Shown: piece after piece, positions 17,964 to 26,822 of the stretch
Layout of the letters: each line of letters begins with the position of its first letter
Numbering within the stretch: position 1 is the stretch's first letter
Source: Streptomyces sp. CB02980
GTDB lineage: Bacteria; Actinomycetota; Actinomycetes; Streptomycetales; Streptomycetaceae
NCBI RefSeq assembly: GCF_014451325.2
Contig: NZ_JACSCH020000012.1
Span: 241,279 to 305,278 of the forward strand
Length of the DNA: 64,000 nucleotides
Direction of reading: 5' to 3'
Translations under genes and position numbers: made by a program
Notes under the pieces: generated by a model
Told to the model about the DNA's origin: nothing
Database searches by the model: none
The model's input: only the letters and a program-made list of their open reading frames with translations

Positions 17964-19367
17964 CTAGAGCCGGGCCTCGTCCACCCTCAGCTCCGCACCT
18001 CGGATCGTGTCCATCACCGCGTCCGACACGGCGTGCATCCGGGGCTCGCGGAGGTCGAGGACCGGCGACGGGTTCGAGACGCCGTGGGCGACGAGCAGGT
18101 TCATCAGGGGCCAGAGGGCCTCGGACCGCCTCGGCAAGGGGATGCCGAGTCCGTCCGGCGCGACGACCTGGGCCGTCGTGACTCCGGCGAGAAGATTCGT
18201 GCGGGCCCAGTCGACCACCTGGGAGCCGCCGTTCGGACCGACCCGGAGAACGACGTCCCTCGTGTGGTGCATGACCGCCAGATAGTTCATCGGCACCGTG
18301 AGGCGCCTGACCACGTCGTACGCGGGAGAGCCGTCCGCCGGACGGACGCGGAACAGCGTGTCCAGAACCGGACCGTGGTCCTGGAACGTGGTCCGGCCGC
18401 GCAGCGACAGGAACCGGGCGAGCACCAGATGCCCGCCACGGCGCGACCAGCGGCGGGAGACGGAGCCGAAGGCTCCCTCCTCACCAGGGAGGAACTCCGC
18501 AAGACGACGGGCCTCCTCGCCCGGCTCGGTCACCGGCGCCCGCTGCTCGGTGACGTCGCGGGCCACGGCCGCGTACCGGGCCGCCGTCGCCGCGTCGAGG
18601 CGCCGGAGGTCGATGAGGTCGCCGTCCATCACGACGCCGCCGACCGACCGGGAGATCCGCATCTGCTCCAGCTGCCGACGGGCGTAGCGGGTCACGTCGG
18701 TCACGCGTCCGTCGAGGTCGATCACCCGGCAGGTCCTCGTCCCCGCCAGGAGAAGGCTGCGCGGCCAGAGGACCGTGACCTTCCCCGGCGTCGGAGCGTC
18801 CGGGGGATCGACGAGGACGGCCAGCCGCCCCGCCGTGATCGCCGAGAGGCAGAGGGACGGCACCTGGACCTCCTCGGTGACCTCGCGTCCCCCGGAACCC
18901 CGGCCGGGGTCCTCCTCGTCATGGACCCGCAGCCGCAGCCCGACCGTCGCCTTGAACTCGGCCGGATCGTGATCGCCGCCGTACGTCGTGAACGTCGCAC
19001 CCCCTTCGGGGCTGTAGCGCACGAACGACGCCTCCAGGACGTCCGCCCGTACCAGGCGCGCGCCCACCACACCCCCGGGGGAGCGAGGCGCCCACACCAC
19101 CGTGGTGTCGTCCCCGTACGCGGGGCCCGCGTCCCGCACCAGGTTCCGCCGGGTGATCCGGGGAAACTCCTGCCGGGCGCTCCGGACGGCCGAGAAGGGG
19201 ATCATGACCGTTCCCACCGCCCCGATGCCCGACGCGCCGGCCACCCAGAACCATTCGGCGCCCTCGACCCAGGCGACGTACGCCACGACGAGGAACACCG
19301 GTCCGGCCAGACCGGCGAACGCGGCGAGGATCAGATTGCCGATGAGCGCGCCGGTGTAGCTGCGCAT
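17964..19367 (-). CDS. Membrane protein of unknown function
   Basis: 467 residues. The ATG at 19365-19367 follows GAAGGAGG. Two hydrophobic helices near the N-terminus (about 7-32 and 40-60) anchor it; the remaining 400 residues look soluble and carry no motif I recognise. It lies 104 nt downstream of the last gene of the injection-system operon on the same strand and has its own good ribosome site, so it may be either an independent gene or an operon tail. No function is proposed. Confidence 0.7.
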   Translation of the reverse strand: MRSYTGALIGNLILAAFAGLAGPVFLVVAYVAWVEGAEWFWVAGASGIGAVGTVMIPFSAVRSARQEFPRITRRNLVRDAGPAYGDDTTVVWAPRSPGGVVGARLVRADVLEASFVRYSPEGGATFTTYGGDHDPAEFKATVGLRLRVHDEEDPGRGSGGREVTEEVQVPSLCLSAITAGRLAVLVDPPDAPTPGKVTVLWPRSLLLAGTRTCRVIDLDGRVTDVTRYARRQLEQMRISRSVGGVVMDGDLIDLRRLDAATAARYAAVARDVTEQRAPVTEPGEEARRLAEFLPGEEGAFGSVSRRWSRRGGHLVLARFLSLRGRTTFQDHGPVLDTLFRVRPADGSPAYDVVRRLTVPMNYLAVMHHTRDVVLRVGPNGGSQVVDWARTNLLAGVTTAQVVAPDGLGIPLPRRSEALWPLMNLLVAHGVSNPSPVLDLREPRMHAVSDAVMDTIRGAELRVDEARL

Positions 19368-19471
19368 GGACCCCTCCTTCAGTCAGGTACCCCGGGGATC
19401 ATCGTTCTTCCTCGTCCCGTGCCTGAGAAGGGGTCCCGGCCCGATTTCCGGCCTTTCCCGTTCGCACGGGG

Positions 19472-20722
19472 TCAGGACACGGACCTGCCGAAGAACTCCA
19501 GCTCCGCGACGGCCACCTGCTTCGTGGGGTCGGCCCGCCACGCCGTGCGCAGCACCAACTGCACCGTCAGCGCGTCCCGTACCCGCACGTCGACCCGCTG
19601 GGTGCCGCCGTCGTCGATGCGGTGCTGCGAGACGTGCGTCTCGCCGGAGGAGTCCTTGACCACCAGGTCGAAGGTGCGCGGGGTCGCCTGGCCGTCGGCC
19701 TGCGTGGTGTTCTTCGAACTGCCGGGGGTGATCAGGACGCTCAGCAGATCGGTCGGCTCGGCGAACCGGGCCTCCATGTACTGACCCGCCGAGTCGCCCG
19801 CGTACCCCGTGCCCCACCAGGTGTTGGAGTACCCGTCGCCCGCCAGCTTCGCCTGCTGCCTCGGCGCGGAGTGGGAGGCCGCCCAGGCCACCGGGTGGAC
19901 CGGGACCCGCTTGGCGAAGTGGTCCTGGATCGCGCGGACGGCCGGGGGACCGCCGGCGATGCCGCCGACCACCACGGTGACGACCCCCGCCGCGATCAGG
20001 GCGCGGACGATCCAGCGGCTGCGGTCGCGGGTGAGCCCGGGACGCCGGCCCGCGTACGGGCCCTCGGCCGTCGAGAGCTGCTCGGGGACCATCGGAGTCG
20101 CACAGAAGCGGCAGAAGTGACGGCCCGGGGTGTTGGCGAGCGAGCAGGCCGGGCACGGCTTGCCGCCCTGCACGGCGACGGGCGCCTCGGCGGCCCGGAC
20201 CGTCGGCCGGGCCGCCTCCGGACGTGCGGGGAGCACGGGCGCGGCGACGGCCGGCTCCACGGGACGGTTCCCGGGGACCGGGACGAGGAGCGACCGTACG
20301 AGCGTGTCCGACGGCCCGTCGGACGCCGGCCCCGCCTCCGGCACGGGAACGGGCGCGGGTGCGTCCGAGGCGGGGTTCACGGCGGGCAGCGGGGCGGTCA
20401 CTTCCTCCGGACCGACGGAGGACCGGGTGTCCGTCACCTCGGCGGGGGAGGCGGCCGAACCCTCCGCGGCGGCCCGTGGCGCGTCGTCCGCCGGCGTGGC
20501 CTCCGGCTCCTCCCGGACCGTCCCCCCGGATTCCGAAGCGGCCGCCACGGACGGGGCGGACGGGGCGGACGACGAGGCGGCGGACGAGCCTTCCGTGCTC
20601 ACCGCGCCGGCCGGGCTGTCCCAGCGCAGGAACGCTCCGCAACTGTCACAGAACGACTGGTCCGCCGCACGCACCGGGCTCGCGCAGTCCGGGCAGGGGC
20701 GGGACTGGGGCGCGTCACTCAT
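19472..20722 (-). CDS. Zinc-ribbon, single-pass membrane protein with discoidin-like C-terminus (injection-system operon)
   Basis: 416 residues from ATG 20720-20722, with AAGGAG upstream. An N-terminal zinc ribbon (CPDC...CDSC, residues ~10-31) is followed by about 150 residues of Ala/Pro/Glu/Ser-rich linker, a second zinc ribbon (CPAC...CRFC), a membrane helix (RALIAAGVVTVVVGGIAGG) and a C-terminal beta-rich domain similar to F5/8-type C modules (MEARFAEPTDLLSVLITPG, ELEFF). The ribbons would be cytoplasmic and the discoidin-like part outside. It begins 5 nt after the tail protein I gene, so it is cotranscribed with the contractile system and could link the particle to the membrane (inference). 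Confidence 0.75.
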   Translation of the reverse strand: MSDAPQSRPCPDCASPVRAADQSFCDSCGAFLRWDSPAGAVSTEGSSAASSSAPSAPSVAAASESGGTVREEPEATPADDAPRAAAEGSAASPAEVTDTRSSVGPEEVTAPLPAVNPASDAPAPVPVPEAGPASDGPSDTLVRSLLVPVPGNRPVEPAVAAPVLPARPEAARPTVRAAEAPVAVQGGKPCPACSLANTPGRHFCRFCATPMVPEQLSTAEGPYAGRRPGLTRDRSRWIVRALIAAGVVTVVVGGIAGGPPAVRAIQDHFAKRVPVHPVAWAASHSAPRQQAKLAGDGYSNTWWGTGYAGDSAGQYMEARFAEPTDLLSVLITPGSSKNTTQADGQATPRTFDLVVKDSSGETHVSQHRIDDGGTQRVDVRVRDALTVQLVLRTAWRADPTKQVAVAELEFFGRSVS

Positions 20723-20727
20723 CAGGG

Positions 20728-21321
20728 TCAAGCTCCTTCGGATGTACGGGAAGTGGTCGCCGAGGGCGGCGGGGAGGTCGTCACCGAGACCGTGAACGGC
20801 AGGTGCGCGGGACGGGCCGCGGCCACGACCGCGCGCAGCCGGTGCGGATCCACGGCGGCCGGGTCGGCGACCCGGAGAACCACGTGCAGTCCGGCGACGG
20901 GCGCCCCCGGGAACGGTCCGAGCGGCGCGGACGACCAGCTCGCACCCCCGCTCTCGGTGATCTCCGGGGGCACGCCGAAGGCGAGCCGGACCGCCGCCGC
21001 GAGCCCCTGCCGGGTGCCGCGCACCCGGTGCAGCGCCACGGCCGACGCGACCGCGTGGCGGCGGAGCGGCAGCGGCTCGTCGCCGTCCAGCTCCGCGCCG
21101 ACCCAGGTCGCGAGGTAGTCCACGAAGTCGGCGGGGGCGAGCGCCGGCGAGAAGTACGCCTCCAGGGAGTCGAGGACGTTGAAGAGCGGAGCGAGGACGA
21201 CGTCCAGGCCGGACACGAACCGCTGCCCGAAATCGTCCTCCGCGTACACGGCGGGCAGCGCCGCACCCAGCGGGTACGGGGTCGCGAGGCCCGGAACCGT
21301 ACCCCGCGCCGACCCGCTCAC
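20728..21321 (-). CDS. Phage tail protein I-like baseplate component of the injection system
   Basis: 197 residues. The GTG start overlaps the baseplate J stop (GTGA), so translation is coupled. The sequence fits the P2 gpI/tail protein I family: PAVYAEDDFGQRFVSGLDVVL, FSPALAPADFVDYLATWVG, RRHAVASAVALHRVRGTRQG. In contractile systems this protein sits at the baseplate wedge next to the gpJ homologue, which is the next gene upstream. The last 15 residues are Ser/Thr-rich and disordered. Confidence 0.8.
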   Translation of the reverse strand: MSGSARGTVPGLATPYPLGAALPAVYAEDDFGQRFVSGLDVVLAPLFNVLDSLEAYFSPALAPADFVDYLATWVGAELDGDEPLPLRRHAVASAVALHRVRGTRQGLAAAVRLAFGVPPEITESGGASWSSAPLGPFPGAPVAGLHVVLRVADPAAVDPHRLRAVVAAARPAHLPFTVSVTTSPPPSATTSRTSEGA

Positions 21322-23306
21322 CGCGCCTCGATCACACGGACGCGATGGTCGAACGGGAAGAGCAGCGCGGACGGCGCCAGCTCGATCCGGTCCGTCGTGT
21401 CACCCCTGCGGCCGGTCAGCGGATCGGCCGGATGCAGCAGGACCTCGTCCACCAGCTCCACGCCCGGCACCCGCTGGAGCGCCGCGAAGACCTCACCGGC
21501 CCGCAACGGGCGCCCGAACGGCCATCCCTCGCCGTGCGCCCCGCCCGTCAGCGGGTCCAGATACGCGTACAGCGCGTCCAGCGCCTCCGCCCGTACGCGC
21601 TCCGCCTCGGCCGCCCGGAAGGAGTGCAGCGTCGCCACCACCGTCACGCCCTGGTAGAACGGCGGCCCGACGGCCAGCCGCGTGCCCAGCGGGCGCCGCT
21701 CGTCGAGGAAGCCCGTCACCCGGGACAGCAGCTCCTCGCCCGGCACGAGCTGCTCGAACCGCAGCCGGCCGCCCCGGTCCGGCACGGCCTGCGGCACGAC
21801 CAGGACCCGGACCGCGTTGTCGCCCGCCTCGGCGGCGTCCGCCGCCAGGCAGGAGATCCGCGCGGCCTCGGGCGCCGCCCGGCGCGCCAGCTCCTCGTAG
21901 TCCCGGGCGGTGACGGCCCGTTCCTGCGCACGGAGGCTGATCGGCGCGCGGGACTTGGCCTCCTCGACGGTCTCCCCGTCCACCCCGCCGCGCGCCGCCT
22001 CACGGTTCTCCACGCGCGCGATGTACGGGATGGAGCTGCGCAGGACGGTGATCGTGGAGCGGGCCACGTTCCCCGCCCGGCCGCCCCCGGTGCCGTACCG
22101 GACCGCCCGGATCGCCGCCCCCTTCGGCGGTACGGCGCCGAACTGCCGCAGCGTGCCGTCCGGTTGACGTACGCACGGCCCGAAGGCGATCTCGCCGGTG
22201 GTCGCGTCGAGGGTGACGTGCCGGTCACCGGGGCGCGAGGAGGCGAAGTCGCGGACGACGGTCCACTCCTGCCAGCCGGCCTCGGGGTCCTCCTCGTCGA
22301 CGCCGCTGTCCGCCCGCTCGGCGACCTGGAGGAGCAGCGGCGGCCGGTCCACGACCGGCGCGTGCGCCAGCCGCAGCCGCTGCGCCGGCACGCCCTCGGA
22401 CTCGCCGAGCTGCTCGTTCCGCACTGCCTCGGCGTGCGCCGCGCGGACCGTCCCGCCGATGGTGAACGCCTCCGCCGCCCGTACCGTCGGCGACTCGCTG
22501 TACGACGGCAGACCCGCGGCGGCCTCGACGACCCGGCAGCGCACCCAGCCCGCCTCGTGCCCGCCGAGGCGCGACACCGCGTGCCCGGACGGCATGTGCA
22601 GCACCACCTCGCCCGGCCGGTTGAGTCCGCCCGTGCTGTCCTCGTCGACCTCGCACGCGACCCAGCCCTCGGCCCCGGTCCACGCCTCCCACACCAGCGG
22701 CGGCCTGCGCGGATCGACACCGACACCATCCACCCGGCTGTCCAGGTCGAGGACGAGTACACAGTCCGGCACCGCCGCCGAGAGACCGAGCAGCAGCAGA
22801 TCACCGACGCGCGGCAGGGGAGAGAAGGCGGGCACGTCCGCACCGCCGAGGAGATCCTGCGAACGGTCCTCGGGCGCGCCACCCGCCTCCTGGCGCAGGA
22901 TGTGCGTCAACGAGCAGGGCACGACGGTCAGATCGGCGGCCGTCGCGAAGACGACCGCCTCCTCCGTCTCCGTACGTCCGGTGGACACCTCCGTACCCGT
23001 GGGCAGCACCACCGGCTCCGGCTGCGGCGCCGAGAGCCGGAAGGTGATGTCGGCGCGGGCGGCAGCGGGCGGGAAGAGCGTCACCCCGAGCAGGTCGAGG
23101 AAGGCCAGGTGGTTCTTCTCCGGGACCCGGTTGAGGCGGTAGACGAGCTGGTCCGCCATGTGCGCGACCGCCTCGACCAGGGTGACGCCCGGGTCCGAGA
23201 CGTTGTGGTCGGTCCACTCGGGGCACGCCTGCTGGATGTAGCGCTTGGCGTCGTCGACGAACTGCTGAAAGCGGCGGTCGTCGAGATGGGGTGCGGGCAG
23301 GGCCAT
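21318..23306 (-). CDS. Baseplate J-like wedge protein of the injection system
   Basis: 662 residues; start ATG 23304-23306 (MALPAPHLDDRRFQQFV), 7 nt after the gp25 gene. The N-terminal region (QQACPEWTDHNVSDPGVTLVEAVAHMADQLVYRLNRVPEKN) and C-terminal gpJ/gp47 region (RTARDYEELARRAAP, then LFPFDHRVRVIEAR) are typical of the putative baseplate assembly proteins of eCIS (Afp11/Pvc11 class). It forms the wedge arms around the spike. Coupled by overlap to tail protein I. Confidence 0.88.
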   Translation of the reverse strand: MALPAPHLDDRRFQQFVDDAKRYIQQACPEWTDHNVSDPGVTLVEAVAHMADQLVYRLNRVPEKNHLAFLDLLGVTLFPPAAARADITFRLSAPQPEPVVLPTGTEVSTGRTETEEAVVFATAADLTVVPCSLTHILRQEAGGAPEDRSQDLLGGADVPAFSPLPRVGDLLLLGLSAAVPDCVLVLDLDSRVDGVGVDPRRPPLVWEAWTGAEGWVACEVDEDSTGGLNRPGEVVLHMPSGHAVSRLGGHEAGWVRCRVVEAAAGLPSYSESPTVRAAEAFTIGGTVRAAHAEAVRNEQLGESEGVPAQRLRLAHAPVVDRPPLLLQVAERADSGVDEEDPEAGWQEWTVVRDFASSRPGDRHVTLDATTGEIAFGPCVRQPDGTLRQFGAVPPKGAAIRAVRYGTGGGRAGNVARSTITVLRSSIPYIARVENREAARGGVDGETVEEAKSRAPISLRAQERAVTARDYEELARRAAPEAARISCLAADAAEAGDNAVRVLVVPQAVPDRGGRLRFEQLVPGEELLSRVTGFLDERRPLGTRLAVGPPFYQGVTVVATLHSFRAAEAERVRAEALDALYAYLDPLTGGAHGEGWPFGRPLRAGEVFAALQRVPGVELVDEVLLHPADPLTGRRGDTTDRIELAPSALLFPFDHRVRVIEAR

Positions 23307-23313
23307 GGTGGTT

Positions 23314-23712
23314 TCAGTCCTCGGAGGGGATGACGTAGAAGGGGAAGACGAGATTGCGCGGGTTGTTGGCACCGCGCACCCGGTAGCGGATGTCGATGAA
23401 GAGGGTGGTCGGCTCCCCGGGGGCGGGAGAGACCGTGACCTCCTCCACGTCGATGCGCGGCTCCCATCGGTCGAGCGAGGACATCACCTCGTACCGGACC
23501 CGGCCCATCGTCGAGTCGTTGACCGGGGCGAACACCAACTCGTGGACCGCGCACCCGAATTCGGGCCGCATCGGCCGCTCGCCCGGCGCGGTGGCGAGGA
23601 CGAGCCGCATCGACTCCTCGATCTCCCGGTCGCGCCGGACGAGCGCGATGGAGCCGCTCGGGCCGGTCCGCAGCGGGAAGGCCCAGCCCGCGCCGACGAA
23701 GTGCTCACTCAA
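23314..23712 (-). CDS. gp25/GPW-like baseplate protein of the injection system
   Basis: 132 residues of the GPW/gp25 (T4 baseplate wedge) family: GWAFPLRTGPSGSIALVRRDREIEES, RPEFGCAVHELVF, then RWEPRIDVEEVTV. The start is TTG at 23710-23712, supported by GGAGGA at about 8 nt; there is no suitable ATG. In assembled particles gp25 connects the baseplate to the first sheath ring. Immediate neighbours are the spike upstream and baseplate J downstream. Confidence 0.88.
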   Translation of the reverse strand: MSEHFVGAGWAFPLRTGPSGSIALVRRDREIEESMRLVLATAPGERPMRPEFGCAVHELVFAPVNDSTMGRVRYEVMSSLDRWEPRIDVEEVTVSPAPGEPTTLFIDIRYRVRGANNPRNLVFPFYVIPSED

Positions 23713-23770
23713 GGGAAGGTCCTCCTCGGGATTCCGTGGGACGGGATGAATGCGGCAGTCGGAGCGGTCA

Positions 23771-25585
23771 TCAGAACGGCGCGATCGCCGAAGCGGGATT
23801 GAGCATCGGCGGGCTCAAGGTGTGGAAGAGCGGCGCGTTGACCACGGCCTGGGTCAGCGCCGACACCTTGAACTTCGTCCCGGCCTTGATGTCCACGCCG
23901 AGCCCCGCGTTCAGCGTGATGCGCCCCGTCGCGGAGAGTGTCAGGTCCGTCCCCGACTCGACCGTGACCCCCCGGGCCCCCGAGATCGTGACCGTCCCGT
24001 CGCTGTCGATCGTGAGCGTGGTGCGCGCCTCGTTCAGCTCGACGCTCAGCCCGCCCTTCGCGGTGCGCAGCCGGATGCCGTGCGAGGCGCGCGTCCGGCC
24101 GCCCTCCTCGCGCAGCTCCACGGTGTGACCGGTACGGGAGGTCAGGGCGCGCCACTGGACGCGCCCGCTGGTCGGATCGACGGGCGGCACCCGGTCGGTC
24201 GCCGGGGTGTGCTTGTCGACGCCGTTGTACAACCCCGCCAGCACGTAAGGGTGTTCAAGGGAGCCCCGGTCGAAGGCGCACAGCACCTCGTCGTCCACCT
24301 CGGGGAGCATCAGACCGCCGCCCCCGCGTCCGCCGAGCTGCGCGACCCGGCACCAGCCGCTCTCGTACGTCGCCGACAGCCACGGGAAACGCAGTCTGAC
24401 CCGGCCGAGCGAGAGCGGGTCCTTGGTGTTCGTGACCAGCGCGACCGCGACGCCGGGCATGGGCGGGGCCGCCTCCCCGCCGCCGGAAGCCGTCCCGTAC
24501 AGCGAACGGAACTGCCGCCCGGACACGGTCAGCCACGTGGCGAACTGCCGTCCGGAAGCGAAGACATGACGTACCCCGGTCGCGGTGTACCGCCCCTCGA
24601 ACGGGAAGCCGGCGCCCTTCACGGCCACCGGCTGCCCCGGCTTCAGGGCCGGATTGCCGGTGACGGCGACCTCCAGCTCCGCGAACGACCCGGTGACGTC
24701 GTCGGCCAGCGCCGTCGCCGCCTGCGTCACCTCCGACTGCGTGGTGAACGGCGTGTCCGTCGCGGCCAGTTCCGCCGGACCGAACGGCGCGGAGAGCTGC
24801 GCCGGGGTGATGTCCGAGACGATCTCCTTGCTCGCGACGGCGGGCGTCGGCGAGGACAGCGCCTGCTTGGTACGGGGATCCCAGCCCCGCACGTCGACCT
24901 TCCCGACCTGCCCGGCGGCGGTCACGGACACCCGGCTCTGCAGCGTGTTGCTCCCGAAGTCCAGGACGTACGGGCTGGCCGCCGCCGGCGTGGTGTCCGC
25001 GGGCGCCGAGGAGGCCGGGGGCAGCGCGGCGAACACGAGCCGGCCCGCCGGGTCGAGCGACAGCCGGACGTCGTTCTCGCGCGCGAGCCGGGAGAGGAAG
25101 TCCCAGTCGGTGATGTTGGGCTGGGTGGCGAGCTCGTACACCGTCGGTGTCGCGTCGACCTTGCCGAGCGGGATCCGGTTGAGCCCGGCGAGCTTCCGGA
25201 CGATGTCGGAGGCCGTCATGTTCGGATAGCCCTCGACGCGCCGGCTGCGCAGCAGACGGTGGCCGGGATCGTAACCGCGCACGATCAGATAGCGGCCGTG
25301 ACCGGGCGCCGCGTCCACCTCGACGGCCGTGACCTCGCCGGTGAGCATGGGCTCGCCGAGCCTGCCGTCGGTGAACGGGGACAGCACCGCCATCGCGCCG
25401 ACCTTGAGGAACGGGAACTTCGTGGTGAGGGTGCCGTCCTTGTCGCTGAACGTCAGCTGGAACGCGGACGGGACGTTGACGCTCGCGTCCACCCAGCCCT
25501 CGGTGAGGCGGACCGCGAGCGGGTCCGGCAGCGGCGTGCCGTCGAGCTGCACGTGGAGGACGGTGGTGAAGGTCTTCTCGCTCAT
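23771..25585 (-). CDS. VgrG-like spike protein of the injection system
   Basis: 604 residues, start ATG overlapping the LysM gene stop (ATGA). N-terminal gpD-like region (LHVQLDGTPLPDPLAVRLTEGWVD, LSRLAREND), a gp5/OB-fold region (ALVTNTKDPLSLGRVRLRFPW, LPEVDDEVLCAFDRG) and a C-terminal repetitive beta part (LTIDSDGTVTISG, TGRITLNAGLGVDIKAGTKF) match Afp8/Pvc8-type spikes. No toxin extension follows the needle, so it looks purely structural. A separate PAAR tip gene was not found in the locus. Confidence 0.9.
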   Translation of the reverse strand: MSEKTFTTVLHVQLDGTPLPDPLAVRLTEGWVDASVNVPSAFQLTFSDKDGTLTTKFPFLKVGAMAVLSPFTDGRLGEPMLTGEVTAVEVDAAPGHGRYLIVRGYDPGHRLLRSRRVEGYPNMTASDIVRKLAGLNRIPLGKVDATPTVYELATQPNITDWDFLSRLARENDVRLSLDPAGRLVFAALPPASSAPADTTPAAASPYVLDFGSNTLQSRVSVTAAGQVGKVDVRGWDPRTKQALSSPTPAVASKEIVSDITPAQLSAPFGPAELAATDTPFTTQSEVTQAATALADDVTGSFAELEVAVTGNPALKPGQPVAVKGAGFPFEGRYTATGVRHVFASGRQFATWLTVSGRQFRSLYGTASGGGEAAPPMPGVAVALVTNTKDPLSLGRVRLRFPWLSATYESGWCRVAQLGGRGGGGLMLPEVDDEVLCAFDRGSLEHPYVLAGLYNGVDKHTPATDRVPPVDPTSGRVQWRALTSRTGHTVELREEGGRTRASHGIRLRTAKGGLSVELNEARTTLTIDSDGTVTISGARGVTVESGTDLTLSATGRITLNAGLGVDIKAGTKFKVSALTQAVVNAPLFHTLSPPMLNPASAIAPF

Positions 25586-26322
25586 GAGGCGCCCTCGGTC
25601 TCCGGCGTTTCGGTGGTGGACGGGAGCAGCAGTTCGGTGCCGGGGCGCAGCCGCATCGGGTCGTCGATGCGGTTCGCCTCCGCGATGACCCGCCAGCGGG
25701 TCGCGTCGCCGTACTCGCGCCAGGCGAGGGAGGCGAGGGAGTCACCGGCGACCGTGCGGTGCACCCGGCGGGCCGAGAGCGCGCCGGACGTCGGGTTCTG
25801 CTTCTTGGTCGCGCTGGAGATCTCGGTGAGGGAGAGCGAACACGTCGCGCGGATCGGGATCCCGCTGGGGCTGAAGAGGGTGTACGTCGCCGACACGGAG
25901 GTCACGTACGCGACGAACTGCACCGTCGAGAACGATCCCCAGGAGAACCGCACCCACGGCGGCGACGGCGCCTTCGCTGCGATGCTCTGCTGGGTCACCT
26001 CGCAACAGGACAGCAGCAGCTCCACCTGCTGCTGCACGTCGTTCGACGACGGGTCGCCCGAGCGGTCAAGGAAGACCTCCAGCTGGAGCTGGGCCGGCTC
26101 GCTGCCGGTGAACTTGGGCGGCGCACCCCGGTCGTACGCGACGGCCTGCTCGGTGAACCAGTGCGCGGACCGGCTCAGTTGGAGCTGATCCGGGTTGAAC
26201 TCGAACTTCACCTCGCCGAGCTTCCCGCCGTACGAGCTGGACAGGTCGGTCGGCGGCTGGTGGATGGCGAGCGAGGCGCGGGAGAGGCCGCTGGCCGTCA
26301 ACCCGCCGAAGAACGGGGCCAT
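25582..26322 (-). CDS. LysM-containing tube/baseplate adaptor (Afp7/Pvc7-like)
   Basis: 246 residues, start ATG 26320-26322, two nt from the tube 2 stop. The body (EVKFEFNPDQLQLSRSA, FLDRSGDPSSNDVQQQVELLL) is the conserved eCIS adaptor region, and the C-terminus is a single LysM (VAGDSLASLAWREYGDATRW, IDDPMRLRPGTELLLP). In T4 terms it corresponds to gp53/gp54-type proteins linking tube and baseplate. The following spike gene overlaps by ATGA. Confidence 0.88.
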   Translation of the reverse strand: MAPFFGGLTASGLSRASLAIHQPPTDLSSSYGGKLGEVKFEFNPDQLQLSRSAHWFTEQAVAYDRGAPPKFTGSEPAQLQLEVFLDRSGDPSSNDVQQQVELLLSCCEVTQQSIAAKAPSPPWVRFSWGSFSTVQFVAYVTSVSATYTLFSPSGIPIRATCSLSLTEISSATKKQNPTSGALSARRVHRTVAGDSLASLAWREYGDATRWRVIAEANRIDDPMRLRPGTELLLPSTTETPETEGAS

Positions 26323-26323
26323 C

Positions 26324-26761
26324 TCAGGCGCCTCCCGCGTCGGTGAACCCGTGGTGCGCGATCTCCAGGGTCTCCGTCGCCACGGCCGGACTGGCCGGGT
26401 CGAGGGTCGGCCCCGTCCAGCGCACCGGCAGCACCTCGACCAGACCCCACTGCGCCACGATCGACCCGTCGGCGCGCAGCGCCGCGATCTGCGCGGTCGG
26501 ACGGGTGATCCCCGTGGCGAGCGACGAGATCCAGGCGGCGACGTTCGCGGTCTCGGGGGTGAGCGGGCGGGTGAGCCGGATGGTGGAGAACGTGACACGG
26601 GTGGGCAGCTGCCAGACGAAGCCGTTGTTGCCCCCCTCCCGGCGCTGCTCCACCTCGACCTCGGAGGAGAGACCGTCACAGCTGTTGAACACGCCGAGGT
26701 CCTCGCCGTCGATGGTGAGCTTGAAGAAGACGGTGGATGCGGGGTCCGGCTGCTGGGGCAT
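26324..26761 (-). CDS. Tail tube protein 2 (gp19-like) of the injection system
   Basis: 145 residues of the T4 gp19/Hcp tube fold: STVFFKLTIDGEDLGVFNSCDGL, EQRREGGNNGFVWQLPTR, GLVEVLPVRWTGP. eCIS operons normally carry two or more tube paralogues; this one lies beside the LysM adaptor and spike and is likely the tube initiator ring, while the copy next to the sheath builds the bulk tube. It is preceded by a 61-nt gap from the Pro-rich gene. Confidence 0.88.
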   Translation of the reverse strand: MPQQPDPASTVFFKLTIDGEDLGVFNSCDGLSSEVEVEQRREGGNNGFVWQLPTRVTFSTIRLTRPLTPETANVAAWISSLATGITRPTAQIAALRADGSIVAQWGLVEVLPVRWTGPTLDPASPAVATETLEIAHHGFTDAGGA

Positions 26762-26822
26762 GGTGGCGGGTCTCTCGGATCGGCGCGGTCAGCGGTGAGT
26801 GGGGTGGTGAGGGCGGGTTTCG

